NCBI GenBank assembly: GCA_018500075.1
Contig: JAHBAN010000043.1
Location: 1-15,687 of the forward strand
Reading direction: 5' to 3'
DNA length: 15,687 nucleotides
Source of the DNA: Flavobacteriia bacterium
GTDB taxonomy: Bacteria > Bacteroidota > Bacteroidia > Flavobacteriales > Flavobacteriaceae
Both the position numbers and the translations under genes were made by a program. Positions 1-7,504 of the stretch are shown here, in pieces. The notes beneath the pieces were generated by a model. The model saw only the letters and a list, made by a program, of their open reading frames with translations, searched no databases and was not told where the DNA came from. Numbering within the stretch: the stretch's first letter is position 1; each line of letters opens with the position of its first letter.

Positions 1-2
1 AA

Positions 3-320
3 CTGCCCAAGACGGCGGCCAACAGCCTGCCCGTGGAGGCCGAGGAGCCGCTCACTGTAACGCTCACAGCCGAGGGGCAGGTGATGATCCAGCAGACCGA
101 AGTGCCCCGCGCCGAGCTGATCGGACGGATGCGCGCGATCGCCGCCGAACGCGAGGGCGACCGCGTGTTTCTGCGCGCCGACGGGGCTGTGTCTTATGCG
201 GATGTGGTGCAGGTCATGGGGGCGCTCAACGGTGCGGGCTTTAGCAATATCGGCCTTGTGACCGAGAGCGGCGGACCGGCGCTTGACGGCGCGACGACAC
301 CCCTCCCGAGTGATCAGTAG
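3..320 (+). CDS. tolR: TolR, C-terminal part (5' end outside window)
   Basis: This is the 3' end of the ExbD/TolR-family inner-membrane protein that, with TolQ, converts proton-motive force into movement of TolA. The open frame runs in from the left edge: reading from base 3 gives LPKTAANSLPVEAEEPL, a typical start of the periplasmic domain, so the GTG at 33 is an internal codon and not a start. What remains is the periplasmic domain, including the VFLRADGAVSYADVVQVM segment and the GFSNIGLVTE segment that are characteristic of ExbD/TolR. The single transmembrane helix with its key Asp lies upstream and cannot be seen. The stop TAG at 318-320 is followed 6 bases later by the tolA start, consistent with one tolQRAB-pal operon. 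The identity rests on both family resemblance and context. Confidence 0.93.
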   Translation: MPKTAANSLPVEAEEPLTVTLTAEGQVMIQQTEVPRAELIGRMRAIAAEREGDRVFLRADGAVSYADVVQVMGALNGAGFSNIGLVTESGGPALDGATTPLPSDQ

Positions 321-326
321 GGCGCT

Positions 327-1415
327 TTGAACCGCGGCCAGAGCATATCCCTTATCGGCCATGCCGGGCTGATTGGACTGCTTCTCTTTGGCGGGAAGTG
401 GAACAGTGAGCCTTTGCCCTTTGAGATCAGTGACGTTTCGGTGGTGAGCGAGGCCGAGTATCAGGCGGCCTTGGCGGCGGTGCGCGCGCCGCAAGCTGTC
501 TCCGATGTCACAGCGCCGGCGCCGCCGCGCGAAGACACCAGCGCGCAGCCTCAAGCCACAGCCGACACCCCGCCCGTGACGCAGGACGCGCCCGATGTGG
601 CCCGTCCGGAGGCGGATGTCAGCCCGCAGGTGGACAGGCGCGAGCCTGAGGGGCGCACCGAAGTCGAGGATGTGCCGCCCCAGCTTGTGCAGCCTGAGGA
701 GGATGTGGCTGTTTTAACACCCGGCACAAGCCCGCGCCCCAAGCTGCGCCCGATCGAGCGGGTGGCCCCCGAGGCGGTGAACACGCCCGAGCAGACAGAT
801 GCGGCCCCCTCTGAGGAGGTGCAGCCCGAGACGGCGCCGGACACCATTGCCGAGGTTGTGAAGCCCGCGACAGAGGCGGCCCAGCCCGAGGCGGCGACAA
901 CCGAGATCAACCCTGAGGCACGCGATGACGAGACGCTCGCTCCTGCGCAGTCGGTGCGCCCCAAGGGCCGTCCCGAGCGGCAGGCTGAGGCCGCGACAGC
1001 CCCTGCCGCCGAGGCTACAAACGCGGTCAATGACGCTTTGGCCGAAGCGATGGGCGGGGGGGATGATACGGCCGAGGATCGGCCTGCGCCGTCCGGCCCG
1101 CCGCTGACCGGGGCCGAGCGCGAGGGGCTGAAACTGGCAATAATCCGCTGTTACAATGTCGGGGCGCTCTCAACAGAGGCGCTTGCCGTGACGATTTATG
1201 TTAGCGTTGAGATGGCACGGGATGGCAAGCCTGTGATCGCGTCTATCAAGCTCTTGCGCAGCGAGAACGGCTCTGAGGCCGCCGCCAAGCAAGCCTATGA
1301 CGCGGCGCGGCGGGCGATTATCATTTGCGGCAATGACGGATTTGAGCTGCCGAGCGAGAAATACGACCAATGGAAAACGGTCGAGATAAAGTTTAACCCC
1401 GAGAGTATGAGGTAG
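327..1415 (+). CDS. tolA: TolA, energy-transducing periplasmic spanner
   Basis: TolA is anchored in the inner membrane by TolQ/TolR and reaches across the periplasm to TolB/Pal to drive outer-membrane constriction at division. The 362-residue product has a short N-terminal membrane anchor (about residues 7-22, SLIGHAGLIGLLLFGG). A long linker rich in Pro, Glu and Ala follows (about 50-255). The C-terminal TolA/TonB-like domain starts near residue 262 and carries Cys275 (RCYN) and Cys334 (IICG), placed like the disulfide pair of TolA domain III. The start is TTG, 6 bases after the tolR stop, with only a weak AGGG-like ribosome site. It is favoured because it is the only start that keeps the membrane anchor. 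tolB begins 3 bases after the stop. The linker looks disordered rather than the Ala/Lys helix of enterobacterial TolA, which is common in alphaproteobacteria. Confidence 0.9.
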   Translation: MNRGQSISLIGHAGLIGLLLFGGKWNSEPLPFEISDVSVVSEAEYQAALAAVRAPQAVSDVTAPAPPREDTSAQPQATADTPPVTQDAPDVARPEADVSPQVDRREPEGRTEVEDVPPQLVQPEEDVAVLTPGTSPRPKLRPIERVAPEAVNTPEQTDAAPSEEVQPETAPDTIAEVVKPATEAAQPEAATTEINPEARDDETLAPAQSVRPKGRPERQAEAATAPAAEATNAVNDALAEAMGGGDDTAEDRPAPSGPPLTGAEREGLKLAIIRCYNVGALSTEALAVTIYVSVEMARDGKPVIASIKLLRSENGSEAAAKQAYDAARRAIIICGNDGFELPSEKYDQWKTVEIKFNPESMR

Positions 1416-1418
1416 GGT

Positions 1419-2735
1419 ATGATCTTGAGACTATTGAGCTTTGTGCTGGTGGCGGCTTTGAGCGCCAAAACTGTGGCACAGGCCGAGCCGTTGCGGATCG
1501 AAATCACCGATGCCGTGATTGAGCCTTTGCCTGTGGCTGTGCCCGAGTTTGTCGCCGAAACCGCAGGTGCGGGGCCGGTTGCGGCGGATATTGCCCGTGT
1601 TGTGGCCGAAGACCTCAAGGGCACGGGGCTGTTTCGCGAAATCGACAAGGCGGCCTTTATCAGCCAGATCAGCTCGTTTGATGCGCCTGTGCAGTTTGCC
1701 GACTGGAAGGCGATCAATGCGCAGGCCTTGATCACCGGGGCGGTCACGGTTCAGGGCGAGCAGGTCATCGTGAAGTTTCGGGTATATGATGTGTTTGCGG
1801 GGCAGGAGCTTGGCAAGGGCTTGCAGCTTGCGGGCACGCGCGCCGGCTGGCGACGGATGGCTCATAAGGTGGCCGATCAGGTCTATACGCGGATCACGGG
1901 CGAGGGCGGCTATTTTGACAGCCGTGTCGTCTATGTGAGCGAGACGGGGCCAAAGGACGACCGCAAGAAGCGCCTTGCCATCATGGATTATGACGGGGCG
2001 AACAACCAGTTCCTCACCGACAGCAGCGCGATTGTGCTGGCACCGCGGTTTTCGCCCACGGGCGACCGCGTGCTCTATACAAGCTATGAGACGGGCTTCC
2101 CCAAGATTTATCTGCTGGATGTGGCCAGTGTTGGCCGCCGTGTGCTGCAAAGCCGCGAAGGCACGATGAGCTTTGCGCCGCGCTTTGCGCCGGACGGGCG
2201 CCGGGTTGTTTTTTCGCTCGAAAGCGGGGGCAACACCGATATTTATCTGATGGATGTGACCACGGGGGCAGAGCAGCGTCTGACCCATGCGCCGTCGATC
2301 GAAACCGCGCCGAGCTTTTCGCCTGATGGCCGCCAGATCGTTTTTGAAAGCGACCGCTCGGGCAGCCAGCAGCTCTATATCATGTCCGCAAGCGGCGGCG
2401 AGGCGCGTCGCATCAGCACAGGGCCGGGCCGCTACGGAACGCCCGTCTGGTCGCCGCGTGGCGATCTGGTGGCCTTTACAAAGCAATCCAAGGGCCGCTT
2501 TCATATCGGCATTATGCGGGTGGATGGCACCGGCGAGAAGCTCTTGACCGCATCCTTCCTTGAAGAGGGGCCGACCTGGGCGCCAAACGGGCGGGTGATT
2601 ATGTTTACCCGCGAAACGCAGGGCACGGACGGGCAATCGAGCCTTTATTCTGTCGATATTTCGGGGCGTAATTTGCAACGGGTGCGCACCGAGGGCGGCG
2701 CGTCTGACCCGTCGTGGAGCCCCTTGCAGCCGTAA
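1419..2735 (+). CDS. tolB: TolB, periplasmic beta-propeller of the Tol-Pal system
   Basis: TolB is the soluble periplasmic partner of Pal and TolA, needed for outer-membrane integrity and recycling of Pal at the division site. The product is 438 residues, the normal family length. A Sec signal peptide covers residues 1-22 and ends in VAQA before EPLRIEITD. The TolB N-terminal domain spans about 23-145, with typical segments such as VPEFV and DLKGTGLF. Five or so PD40/WD40-like propeller blades follow, recognisable by repeated motifs: APRFSPTGDRVLYTS, APRFAPDGRRVVFS, APSFSPDGRQIVFES, TPVWSPRGDLVAFT and GPTWAPNGRVIMFT. ATG 1419 lies 3 bases behind the tolA stop, with purine-rich GAGGTAGGG before it that overlaps the end of tolA. 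Together these suggest translational coupling. Nothing unusual is seen. Confidence 0.97.
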   Translation: MILRLLSFVLVAALSAKTVAQAEPLRIEITDAVIEPLPVAVPEFVAETAGAGPVAADIARVVAEDLKGTGLFREIDKAAFISQISSFDAPVQFADWKAINAQALITGAVTVQGEQVIVKFRVYDVFAGQELGKGLQLAGTRAGWRRMAHKVADQVYTRITGEGGYFDSRVVYVSETGPKDDRKKRLAIMDYDGANNQFLTDSSAIVLAPRFSPTGDRVLYTSYETGFPKIYLLDVASVGRRVLQSREGTMSFAPRFAPDGRRVVFSLESGGNTDIYLMDVTTGAEQRLTHAPSIETAPSFSPDGRQIVFESDRSGSQQLYIMSASGGEARRISTGPGRYGTPVWSPRGDLVAFTKQSKGRFHIGIMRVDGTGEKLLTASFLEEGPTWAPNGRVIMFTRETQGTDGQSSLYSVDISGRNLQRVRTEGGASDPSWSPLQP

Positions 2736-2832
2736 CGAAAAGGTGTTGGCGTCACGCTTTGGCGCCGATCTTGAGAATTCACAGGGCGCGTTGTCTGTGC
2801 TAGACAGGCCCCATTAACACGAGGCAAAGAGT

Positions 2833-3345
2833 ATGAAACTTAAACTGATTACACTTGTTATTCCTGCGGTTCTCGCCCTGTCGGCCTGCACCAATCCCAA
2901 CCGCTTTGGCAATGGCTTTGGCGCGGGGGGCAACGGAACGTTTTCCTCTGTCACGCCCGGCTCGGCGCAAGACCCGCAGTCGCCGCTTTACTTTCAGGAG
3001 ACCATCGGGGACCGCGTCCTTTTTGACGTTGACCAGTCGAGCCTGAACGATGCGGCGCAACGTGTTCTGGACGGTCAGGCCTCCTGGCTGACGACCAATG
3101 CGGACTATTCTGTGGTGATCGAAGGCCATGCCGACGAGCAGGGCACCCGCGAATACAACCTTGCGTTGGGCGCGCGCCGTGCCAATGCTGTGAAAGAGTA
3201 TTTGCTGGCCAAGGGCCTGCCGTCGCACCGGTTGAAGACCGTGAGCTATGGCAAGGAGCGCCCGCTTGAAATCTGCTCGCAGGAAGCCTGCTATGCCAAG
3301 AACCGCCGCGCTGTGACCATTCTTTCAAGCGGCTTGAGCAGCTAG
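2833..3345 (+). CDS. pal: Pal, peptidoglycan-associated lipoprotein
   Basis: Pal is an outer-membrane lipoprotein that binds peptidoglycan non-covalently and also binds TolB. The 170-residue product has a lipoprotein signal with lipobox LSAC and lipidated Cys19. A Gly-rich tether (about 24-48) follows, then an OmpA-like peptidoglycan-binding domain (about 55-165). Within it the signature GHADEQGTREYNLALGARRA supplies Asp101 and Arg116, which correspond to the residues that hold diaminopimelate in OmpA-family domains. Cys148 and Cys153 (ICSQEAC) are a likely disulfide. The gene sits 97 bases after tolB with a GAGG-type ribosome site. The gap is the largest in the tol operon and could contain an extra promoter, but I could not find a convincing one. 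Confidence 0.96.
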   Translation: MKLKLITLVIPAVLALSACTNPNRFGNGFGAGGNGTFSSVTPGSAQDPQSPLYFQETIGDRVLFDVDQSSLNDAAQRVLDGQASWLTTNADYSVVIEGHADEQGTREYNLALGARRANAVKEYLLAKGLPSHRLKTVSYGKERPLEICSQEACYAKNRRAVTILSSGLSS

Positions 3346-3351
3346 GAAGGA
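3344..3351 (+). promoter_or_regulatory. Ribosome binding site of cpoB
   Basis: AGGAAGGA overlaps the pal stop codon and lies 7 bases before ATG 3359. It is a near-ideal Shine-Dalgarno sequence. It settles the cpoB start in favour of 3359 over the internal in-frame ATG at 3434, and it suggests that translation of cpoB follows that of pal. Confidence 0.7.
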
Positions 3352-3358
3352 TCAGGCT

Positions 3359-4261
3359 ATGGGTCGTCTTCTTTTCCGTCTCCGTCACCGGCGCGGTGTA
3401 TGGCGCAGTATATGGCGCAGTATATGGCGCAGTATGTGGCTTGGTGTCTGGCTCGGGGTCTGGGCGCTGGCTGGTGTGGGCATGGCCCATGCACAGGACA
3501 GCGAGACACTGGCGGATATCCGTCAGGAGCTGACGGTGCTTCACGTCGAGATGCAAAAGTTGACACGCGAGCTGTCGACAACCGGCAGCGCCAGCGGCGC
3601 GGCGGTGAGCGGCTCTGTTCTGGAGCGGGTCGATGCGATTGAAACCGAGCTGCGCCGGCTGACCGCGCGGACCGAGGAGCTGAGCCTGCGCATCGAAGCG
3701 GTTGCGCAGGACGGCGCCCGGCGGGTGACGGACCTTGAGTTCCGGCTTGTGGAGCTTGAGGGCGGCGATCTGAGCACGCTTGGCCAGATCAGCACTTTGG
3801 GCGGTGATCTGCCCGAGGGGCAGGCGCCTCTTGCTGCGGGCGGTCTGCCGCCAAGCAGCGCGCCGACCGCCGAGCTGGCTGTGGGCGAGGCGGCTGATTT
3901 TGCGGCTGCGCGCAAGGCGCTGGAGGCGGGCGAATTTGCCGATGCGGCGGCGCGGCTCAAATCATTTAACGAGACCTACCCCGGCTCGCCCGTGGCCACC
4001 AAAGTGGCGCTGGCCTATGGCGCGGCACTGGAGGGGCAAGGCGATATGACCGGTGCGTCGCGGGCCTATCTTGACGCCTTCCGCCGTGAGCCGACCGGCG
4101 AGGATGCGCCAGAAGCGCTCTATCGTCTGGGCACGGGGCTGGGCCGTTTGGGCCAGACCGAGGAGGCCTGCAAGACGCTTGCGGAAGTCTCGATCCGCTT
4201 TCCGGGCGGGGAGCCGGCGGGCAAGGCCGAAGCCGAACGCAGCCGACTTGGCTGTTCGTGA
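3359..4261 (+). CDS. cpoB: CpoB (YbgF), Tol-Pal-associated TPR protein
   Basis: CpoB/YbgF is a periplasmic protein encoded with tol-pal that in E. coli coordinates outer-membrane constriction with peptidoglycan synthesis. The product is 300 residues. It has an unusually long export signal (residues 1-46, cleavage likely after AHA) and then a heptad-rich coiled coil (about 48-125, e.g. LADIRQELTVLHVEMQKL). A flexible Gly/Pro/Ala linker runs from about 128 to 176. A TPR domain (about 178-300) has three helix pairs, including FAAARKALEAGEFADAAARL and APEALYRLGTGLGRLGQTEEA. ATG 3359 is chosen because a strong AGGAAGGA lies 7 bases upstream, overlapping the pal stop. The signal sequence contains six tandem 12-bp units (see the repeat entry), and one of them creates an alternative in-frame ATG at 3434. 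The stop overlaps the tilS start by 4 bases. Confidence 0.92.
   Translation: MGRLLFRLRHRRGVWRSIWRSIWRSMWLGVWLGVWALAGVGMAHAQDSETLADIRQELTVLHVEMQKLTRELSTTGSASGAAVSGSVLERVDAIETELRRLTARTEELSLRIEAVAQDGARRVTDLEFRLVELEGGDLSTLGQISTLGGDLPEGQAPLAAGGLPPSSAPTAELAVGEAADFAAARKALEAGEFADAAARLKSFNETYPGSPVATKVALAYGAALEGQGDMTGASRAYLDAFRREPTGEDAPEALYRLGTGLGRLGQTEEACKTLAEVSIRFPGGEPAGKAEAERSRLGCS
3392..3463 (+). repeat. Six-unit 12-bp tandem repeat in the cpoB signal sequence
   Basis: Six consecutive four-codon units in the cpoB frame encode RGVW, RSIW, RSIW, RSMW, LGVW and LGVW (residues 12-35). Units 2 and 3 (3404-3415 and 3416-3427) are identical, cgcagtatatgg. Unit 4 differs from them by one base. Units 1, 5 and 6 are diverged but keep the terminal TGG. 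The 12-base period is a multiple of three, so gain or loss of a unit keeps the reading frame. The array lies in the n/h region of the signal peptide, before the hydrophobic LGVWLGVWALAGVG core. Confidence 0.85.
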
Positions 4262-5451
4262 GTCTCACCGCGCGGTTTGAGGCGGCGCTTGCGGGCGCGG
4301 CGCGGCCGATCGGGCTGGCTGTCTCCGGCGGGAGTGACTCGCTGTCTCTGCTTTATCTGGCATCAGAGGCCGGTTTGGGAGAGCTGACGTGCGCAACCGT
4401 CAATCATGGCTTGCGCGCGGAGGCCCTTGCCGAAACGGCGCTTGTGGCGCGGGCCTGTGCAGAGCTTGGCGTGGCGCATGAGGTATTGGACTGGCGCTGG
4501 GACGGGGCGGGCAACCTTCAGGCAGAAGCCCGCGCGGGGCGCTACAGGGCGCTGGCCGACTGGGCCAAGCGGCGCGGTGTGGGCACTGTGCTGATTGGCC
4601 ATACGGCCGATGATGTGGCCGAAACATTCCTGATGCGCATGGCGCGCGGCTCCGGCCTCAAGGGGCTTGCGCAGATGCAGGGGCAATGGCAGGCCGAGGG
4701 GGTCGGCTGGGCGCGGCCCTTGCTTGCGATGTCGCGCGCCGAGCTGCGCGCCTATCTGCGCGCCCGTGGGCAGGACTGGGCCGAAGACCGCTCCAACACA
4801 GAGCTGAAATACGACCGCGTGAAAATGCGTCAGGCGCTGGCGGATGCGGGGCTGTCGAGCGCGCGGATTGCGCAGACGGCGGCGCGGCTGGCACAGGCGG
4901 ATGCTGCACTGGAAGAGATGGCGCGCCATGCGGCGCAGCAGGTGGCGCAGCTTGAGGGGCGCAATATTGTGATCTGTGGGGATGCGCTCGCCGCTTTGCC
5001 CGAGGAAATAACCCATCGTCTGATGAGCGCTTGGACCGGCTGGCAAGGGCAGAGCGCCTATCCGCCGCGCCGCGCGGCGCTGGCTGCGGCGCTTGCGCGT
5101 GCGCTCAATGGGCAGGACAGCACTTTGAACGGCTGTGCGCTTCTGGCGCATCGCGGGCGTGTGATTGTGGCGCGTGAGGCGGCGGCTGTGGCGGGGCTTC
5201 AGGCGCAAGGCGAGGCTTGGGACGGGCTGAGCCTCGCGGGGGAGCGCCCGTCTGACGTTGAGCTGCGCGCCTTGGGCGCCGAGGGGCTGGCGGCGGTCAA
5301 GGACTGGCGCGCGCAGGGTTTGCCGCGCGCGGCCCTGCTGGCGACCCCGGCGCTTTGGCAGGGCGCGCGGCTTTTCGCCGCCCCGTCTTTGGGCTTTGGT
5401 GGCGCATTTAAACTAAATTTTAAGGTTCCTGCGCCCTATTTGTCGGATTGA
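4258..5451 (+). CDS. tilS: TilS, tRNA(Ile)-lysidine synthetase
   Basis: TilS uses ATP and lysine to convert C34 of the CAU-anticodon tRNA-Ile to lysidine, so the tRNA reads AUA and is charged with Ile. It is cytosolic and generally essential. The 397-residue product has the N-type ATP pyrophosphatase loop SGGSDS at residues 23-28. Typical TilS segments follow: TVNHGLR, EARAGRYRAL, LIGHTADDVAETFLMR and the DRSNTELKYDRVKMR segment. The C-terminal part (about 230-397) is poorly conserved, as usual, and the protein is slightly shorter than the E. coli one. The GTG start at 4258 overlaps the cpoB stop (GTGA). No strong ribosome site is visible, so translation is probably coupled. The neighbourhood cpoB-tilS-ftsH is a familiar alphaproteobacterial order. 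Confidence 0.95.
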   Translation: MSLTARFEAALAGAARPIGLAVSGGSDSLSLLYLASEAGLGELTCATVNHGLRAEALAETALVARACAELGVAHEVLDWRWDGAGNLQAEARAGRYRALADWAKRRGVGTVLIGHTADDVAETFLMRMARGSGLKGLAQMQGQWQAEGVGWARPLLAMSRAELRAYLRARGQDWAEDRSNTELKYDRVKMRQALADAGLSSARIAQTAARLAQADAALEEMARHAAQQVAQLEGRNIVICGDALAALPEEITHRLMSAWTGWQGQSAYPPRRAALAAALARALNGQDSTLNGCALLAHRGRVIVAREAAAVAGLQAQGEAWDGLSLAGERPSDVELRALGAEGLAAVKDWRAQGLPRAALLATPALWQGARLFAAPSLGFGGAFKLNFKVPAPYLSD

Positions 5452-5496
5452 CGGGGCGTCGCCGCCGCTTTTGCTGATCTTAATCGGCTTATGCCG

Positions 5497-5524
5497 TTGA
5501 AGATGTTGCGTTGATCTCTATTTT
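5497..5524 (+). promoter_or_regulatory. Candidate ftsH promoter (sigma70 or heat-shock sigma32)
   Basis: TTGAAG (5497-5502) and TATTTT (5519-5524) are separated by 16 bases, giving a fair sigma70-type promoter. The same bases also resemble the alphaproteobacterial RpoH pattern: GTTGAA against CTTGAA, and TCTATTT against CYTATNT. Initiation near 5531 would give a leader of about 45 bases before the ftsH TTG. ftsH is heat-inducible in E. coli and Caulobacter, so an RpoH site here would make sense. This is inference from pattern alone. Confidence 0.4.
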
Positions 5525-5562
5525 AGTCTGTAACACGGGCAAATCTATGCGCCACCTCATTT

Positions 5563-5569
5563 GGGAGAG
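5563..5569 (+). promoter_or_regulatory. Ribosome binding site of ftsH
   Basis: GGGAGAG lies 6 bases before TTG 5576. It falls inside the ORF that would begin at the other in-frame TTG (5561), which itself has no ribosome site. It therefore argues for the 5576 start. Confidence 0.65.
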
Positions 5570-5575
5570 CTTTTC

Positions 5576-7504
5576 TTGGGCAATACACGCAACATCGCTT
5601 TTTGGGTCATTCTCTTTGTCCTGATCCTTATGCTGTTCAATCTCTTTAGCGGCTCCAATACAGCCCAGCCCAGCTCTGCGCGGTCCTATTCGGATTTTGT
5701 GCAGGCGGTTCAGGACGGGGCGGTGCAAGAGGCCACTATTGACGGCGAAAATGTGCGCTTTGTCGGATCGGACAACAAGATCTATGCCACCGTGAAGCCC
5801 GAAGATGCGGCGGTGACGGATCTTCTGATCGAGAACAATGTGCCCCTGACGGCCAAGCCGCAGGAGACCTCCGGTTTTCAGTCGTTCCTGCTGAGCTTGC
5901 TGCCCTTCCTGCTGCTGATTGGTGTCTGGATCTATTTTATGAACCGGATGCAGGGCGGCGGCAAAGGCGGCGCGATGGGCTTTGGCAAATCCAAAGCCAA
6001 GATGCTGACCGAAAAATCGGGCCGTGTGACTTTTGACGATGTGGCCGGTATTGACGAGGCCAAGGAAGAGCTTGAAGAGATTGTTGAATTTTTGCGCAAC
6101 CCGCAGAAGTTTTCGCGCCTTGGCGGCAAGATCCCCAAGGGGGCTTTGCTTGTTGGCCCTCCCGGCACGGGCAAGACGCTTCTGGCGCGCGCGATTGCGG
6201 GTGAGGCGGGTGTGCCGTTCTTCACCATTTCGGGGTCTGATTTTGTCGAGATGTTTGTCGGCGTCGGCGCGAGCCGGGTGCGCGATATGTTTGATCAGGC
6301 CAAAAAGAATGCGCCCTGTATTGTCTTTATTGACGAGATCGACGCTGTGGGCCGCCACCGTGGCGCAGGCTATGGCGGGGGCAATGACGAGCGCGAACAG
6401 ACGCTCAACCAGCTGCTTGTCGAGATGGACGGCTTTGAGGCCAACGAGGGCGTGATCATTCTTGCGGCGACAAACCGCAAAGATGTCCTGGATCCGGCGC
6501 TGCTGCGTCCGGGCCGGTTTGACCGCAACGTGACGGTGCCCAACCCCGACATCAAGGGCCGCGAGAAAATCCTCGGGGTTCACGCGCGCAAAAGCCCGCT
6601 TGGGCCGGATGTCGACCTGCGCATCATTGCGCGCGGCACGCCGGGCTTTTCGGGCGCGGACCTTGCCAACCTTGTCAATGAGGCCGCACTTATGGCGGCG
6701 CGCGTCGGGCGGCGCTTTGTGGCGATGGCCGATTTTGAGCAGGCCAAAGACAAGATCATGATGGGCGCCGAGCGCCGCTCGATGGTTATGACGCCGGCGC
6801 AGAAGGAAATGACCGCCTATCACGAGGCCGGCCATGCCATTGTCGGCATGACCCTGCCCAAATGTGACCCGGTTTATAAGGCGACAATCATTCCGCGCGG
6901 TCAGGCGCTTGGCATGGTGATGAGCTTGCCCGAGATGGACCAGCTCAACTATTTCAAGGACGAGCTGACCCAGAAAATCGCCATGACCATGGCCGGCAAG
7001 GCCGCAGAGATCATCAAATACGGTGAGGATGCTGTGAGCAACGGGCCATCGGGGGACATCATGCAAGCGAGCGCTCTGGCGCGGGCGATGGTGATGCGTT
7101 GGGGAATGTCGGACAAAGTCGGCAATATCGACTATCAGGAAGCCGCCGAAGCCTTCCGCGGTGGCGGTGGTGCGGGGGGCTTCTCGATTTCGGCGCATAC
7201 AAAAGAGCTGATCGAGGATGAGGTGAAGCGCATCATCGACCAGGGCTATGAAGACGCTCATAAGATCATCATGGACAACAAGGCCGGATGGGAAAGTCTG
7301 GCTGAGGGCCTGCTTGAGTATGAGACGCTCACCGGCGCGGAGATCGAGCGGGTGATGCGGGGCGAGCCGCCGCATAAGAGCGACGGCGAGGACGACGAGC
7401 CGAGCGACACAGGCTCTGTCACCGCGATCCCCAAGACCAAGCCGCGCGCCAAAGCCAAGCCCAAAGCCAGCGATGGCGACATGGAACCCGAGCCGACCGC
7501 ATGA
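5576..7504 (+). CDS. ftsH: FtsH, membrane-anchored AAA+ zinc metalloprotease
   Basis: FtsH extracts and degrades misassembled membrane proteins and regulators such as RpoH and LpxC, working as a hexamer at the inner membrane. From TTG 5576 the product is 642 residues, the usual length, beginning GNTRNIAFWV. Transmembrane helices lie at about 7-24 and 102-122, with a small periplasmic domain between them. The AAA+ module shows Walker A GPPGTGKT (194-201), Walker B VFIDEID (Asp253, Glu254) and the second region of homology ATNRKDVLDPALLRPGRFDR. The protease zinc site is HEAGH at 416-420, with Asp494 in GDIMQAS as third ligand. The acidic/Pro/Lys-rich tail (about 600-642) looks disordered. TTG 5576 is preferred to TTG 5561 because GGGAGAG sits just before it and the family normally starts with MGN-R-N. 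The stop overlaps the downstream methyltransferase start (ATGA). Confidence 0.97.
   Translation: MGNTRNIAFWVILFVLILMLFNLFSGSNTAQPSSARSYSDFVQAVQDGAVQEATIDGENVRFVGSDNKIYATVKPEDAAVTDLLIENNVPLTAKPQETSGFQSFLLSLLPFLLLIGVWIYFMNRMQGGGKGGAMGFGKSKAKMLTEKSGRVTFDDVAGIDEAKEELEEIVEFLRNPQKFSRLGGKIPKGALLVGPPGTGKTLLARAIAGEAGVPFFTISGSDFVEMFVGVGASRVRDMFDQAKKNAPCIVFIDEIDAVGRHRGAGYGGGNDEREQTLNQLLVEMDGFEANEGVIILAATNRKDVLDPALLRPGRFDRNVTVPNPDIKGREKILGVHARKSPLGPDVDLRIIARGTPGFSGADLANLVNEAALMAARVGRRFVAMADFEQAKDKIMMGAERRSMVMTPAQKEMTAYHEAGHAIVGMTLPKCDPVYKATIIPRGQALGMVMSLPEMDQLNYFKDELTQKIAMTMAGKAAEIIKYGEDAVSNGPSGDIMQASALARAMVMRWGMSDKVGNIDYQEAAEAFRGGGGAGGFSISAHTKELIEDEVKRIIDQGYEDAHKIIMDNKAGWESLAEGLLEYETLTGAEIERVMRGEPPHKSDGEDDEPSDTGSVTAIPKTKPRAKAKPKASDGDMEPEPTA

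Noticed and set aside
1431..2678. 415-codon open frame opposite tolB
   Set aside because: It is a shadow of tolB: rich in Arg, His and Ala with no recognisable domain and no ribosome site.
2736..2832. Promoter or terminator between tolB and pal
   Set aside because: GGCG/CGCC arms (2748-2751 and 2763-2766) are too short with a long loop. TTGTCT-N16-ATTAAC (2791-2818) would start transcription inside or after the ribosome site.
3400..3642. Alternative + frame reading MAQYMAQYMAQY through the cpoB repeat
   Set aside because: It is an artefact of the 12-bp repeat in another frame. The cpoB frame has the ribosome site, signal, coiled coil and TPRs.
5455..5470. Hairpin GGCG-TCGC-CGCC followed by GCTTTT after tilS
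   Set aside because: Only four base pairs and a short T run. It may be a weak terminator, but support is insufficient.
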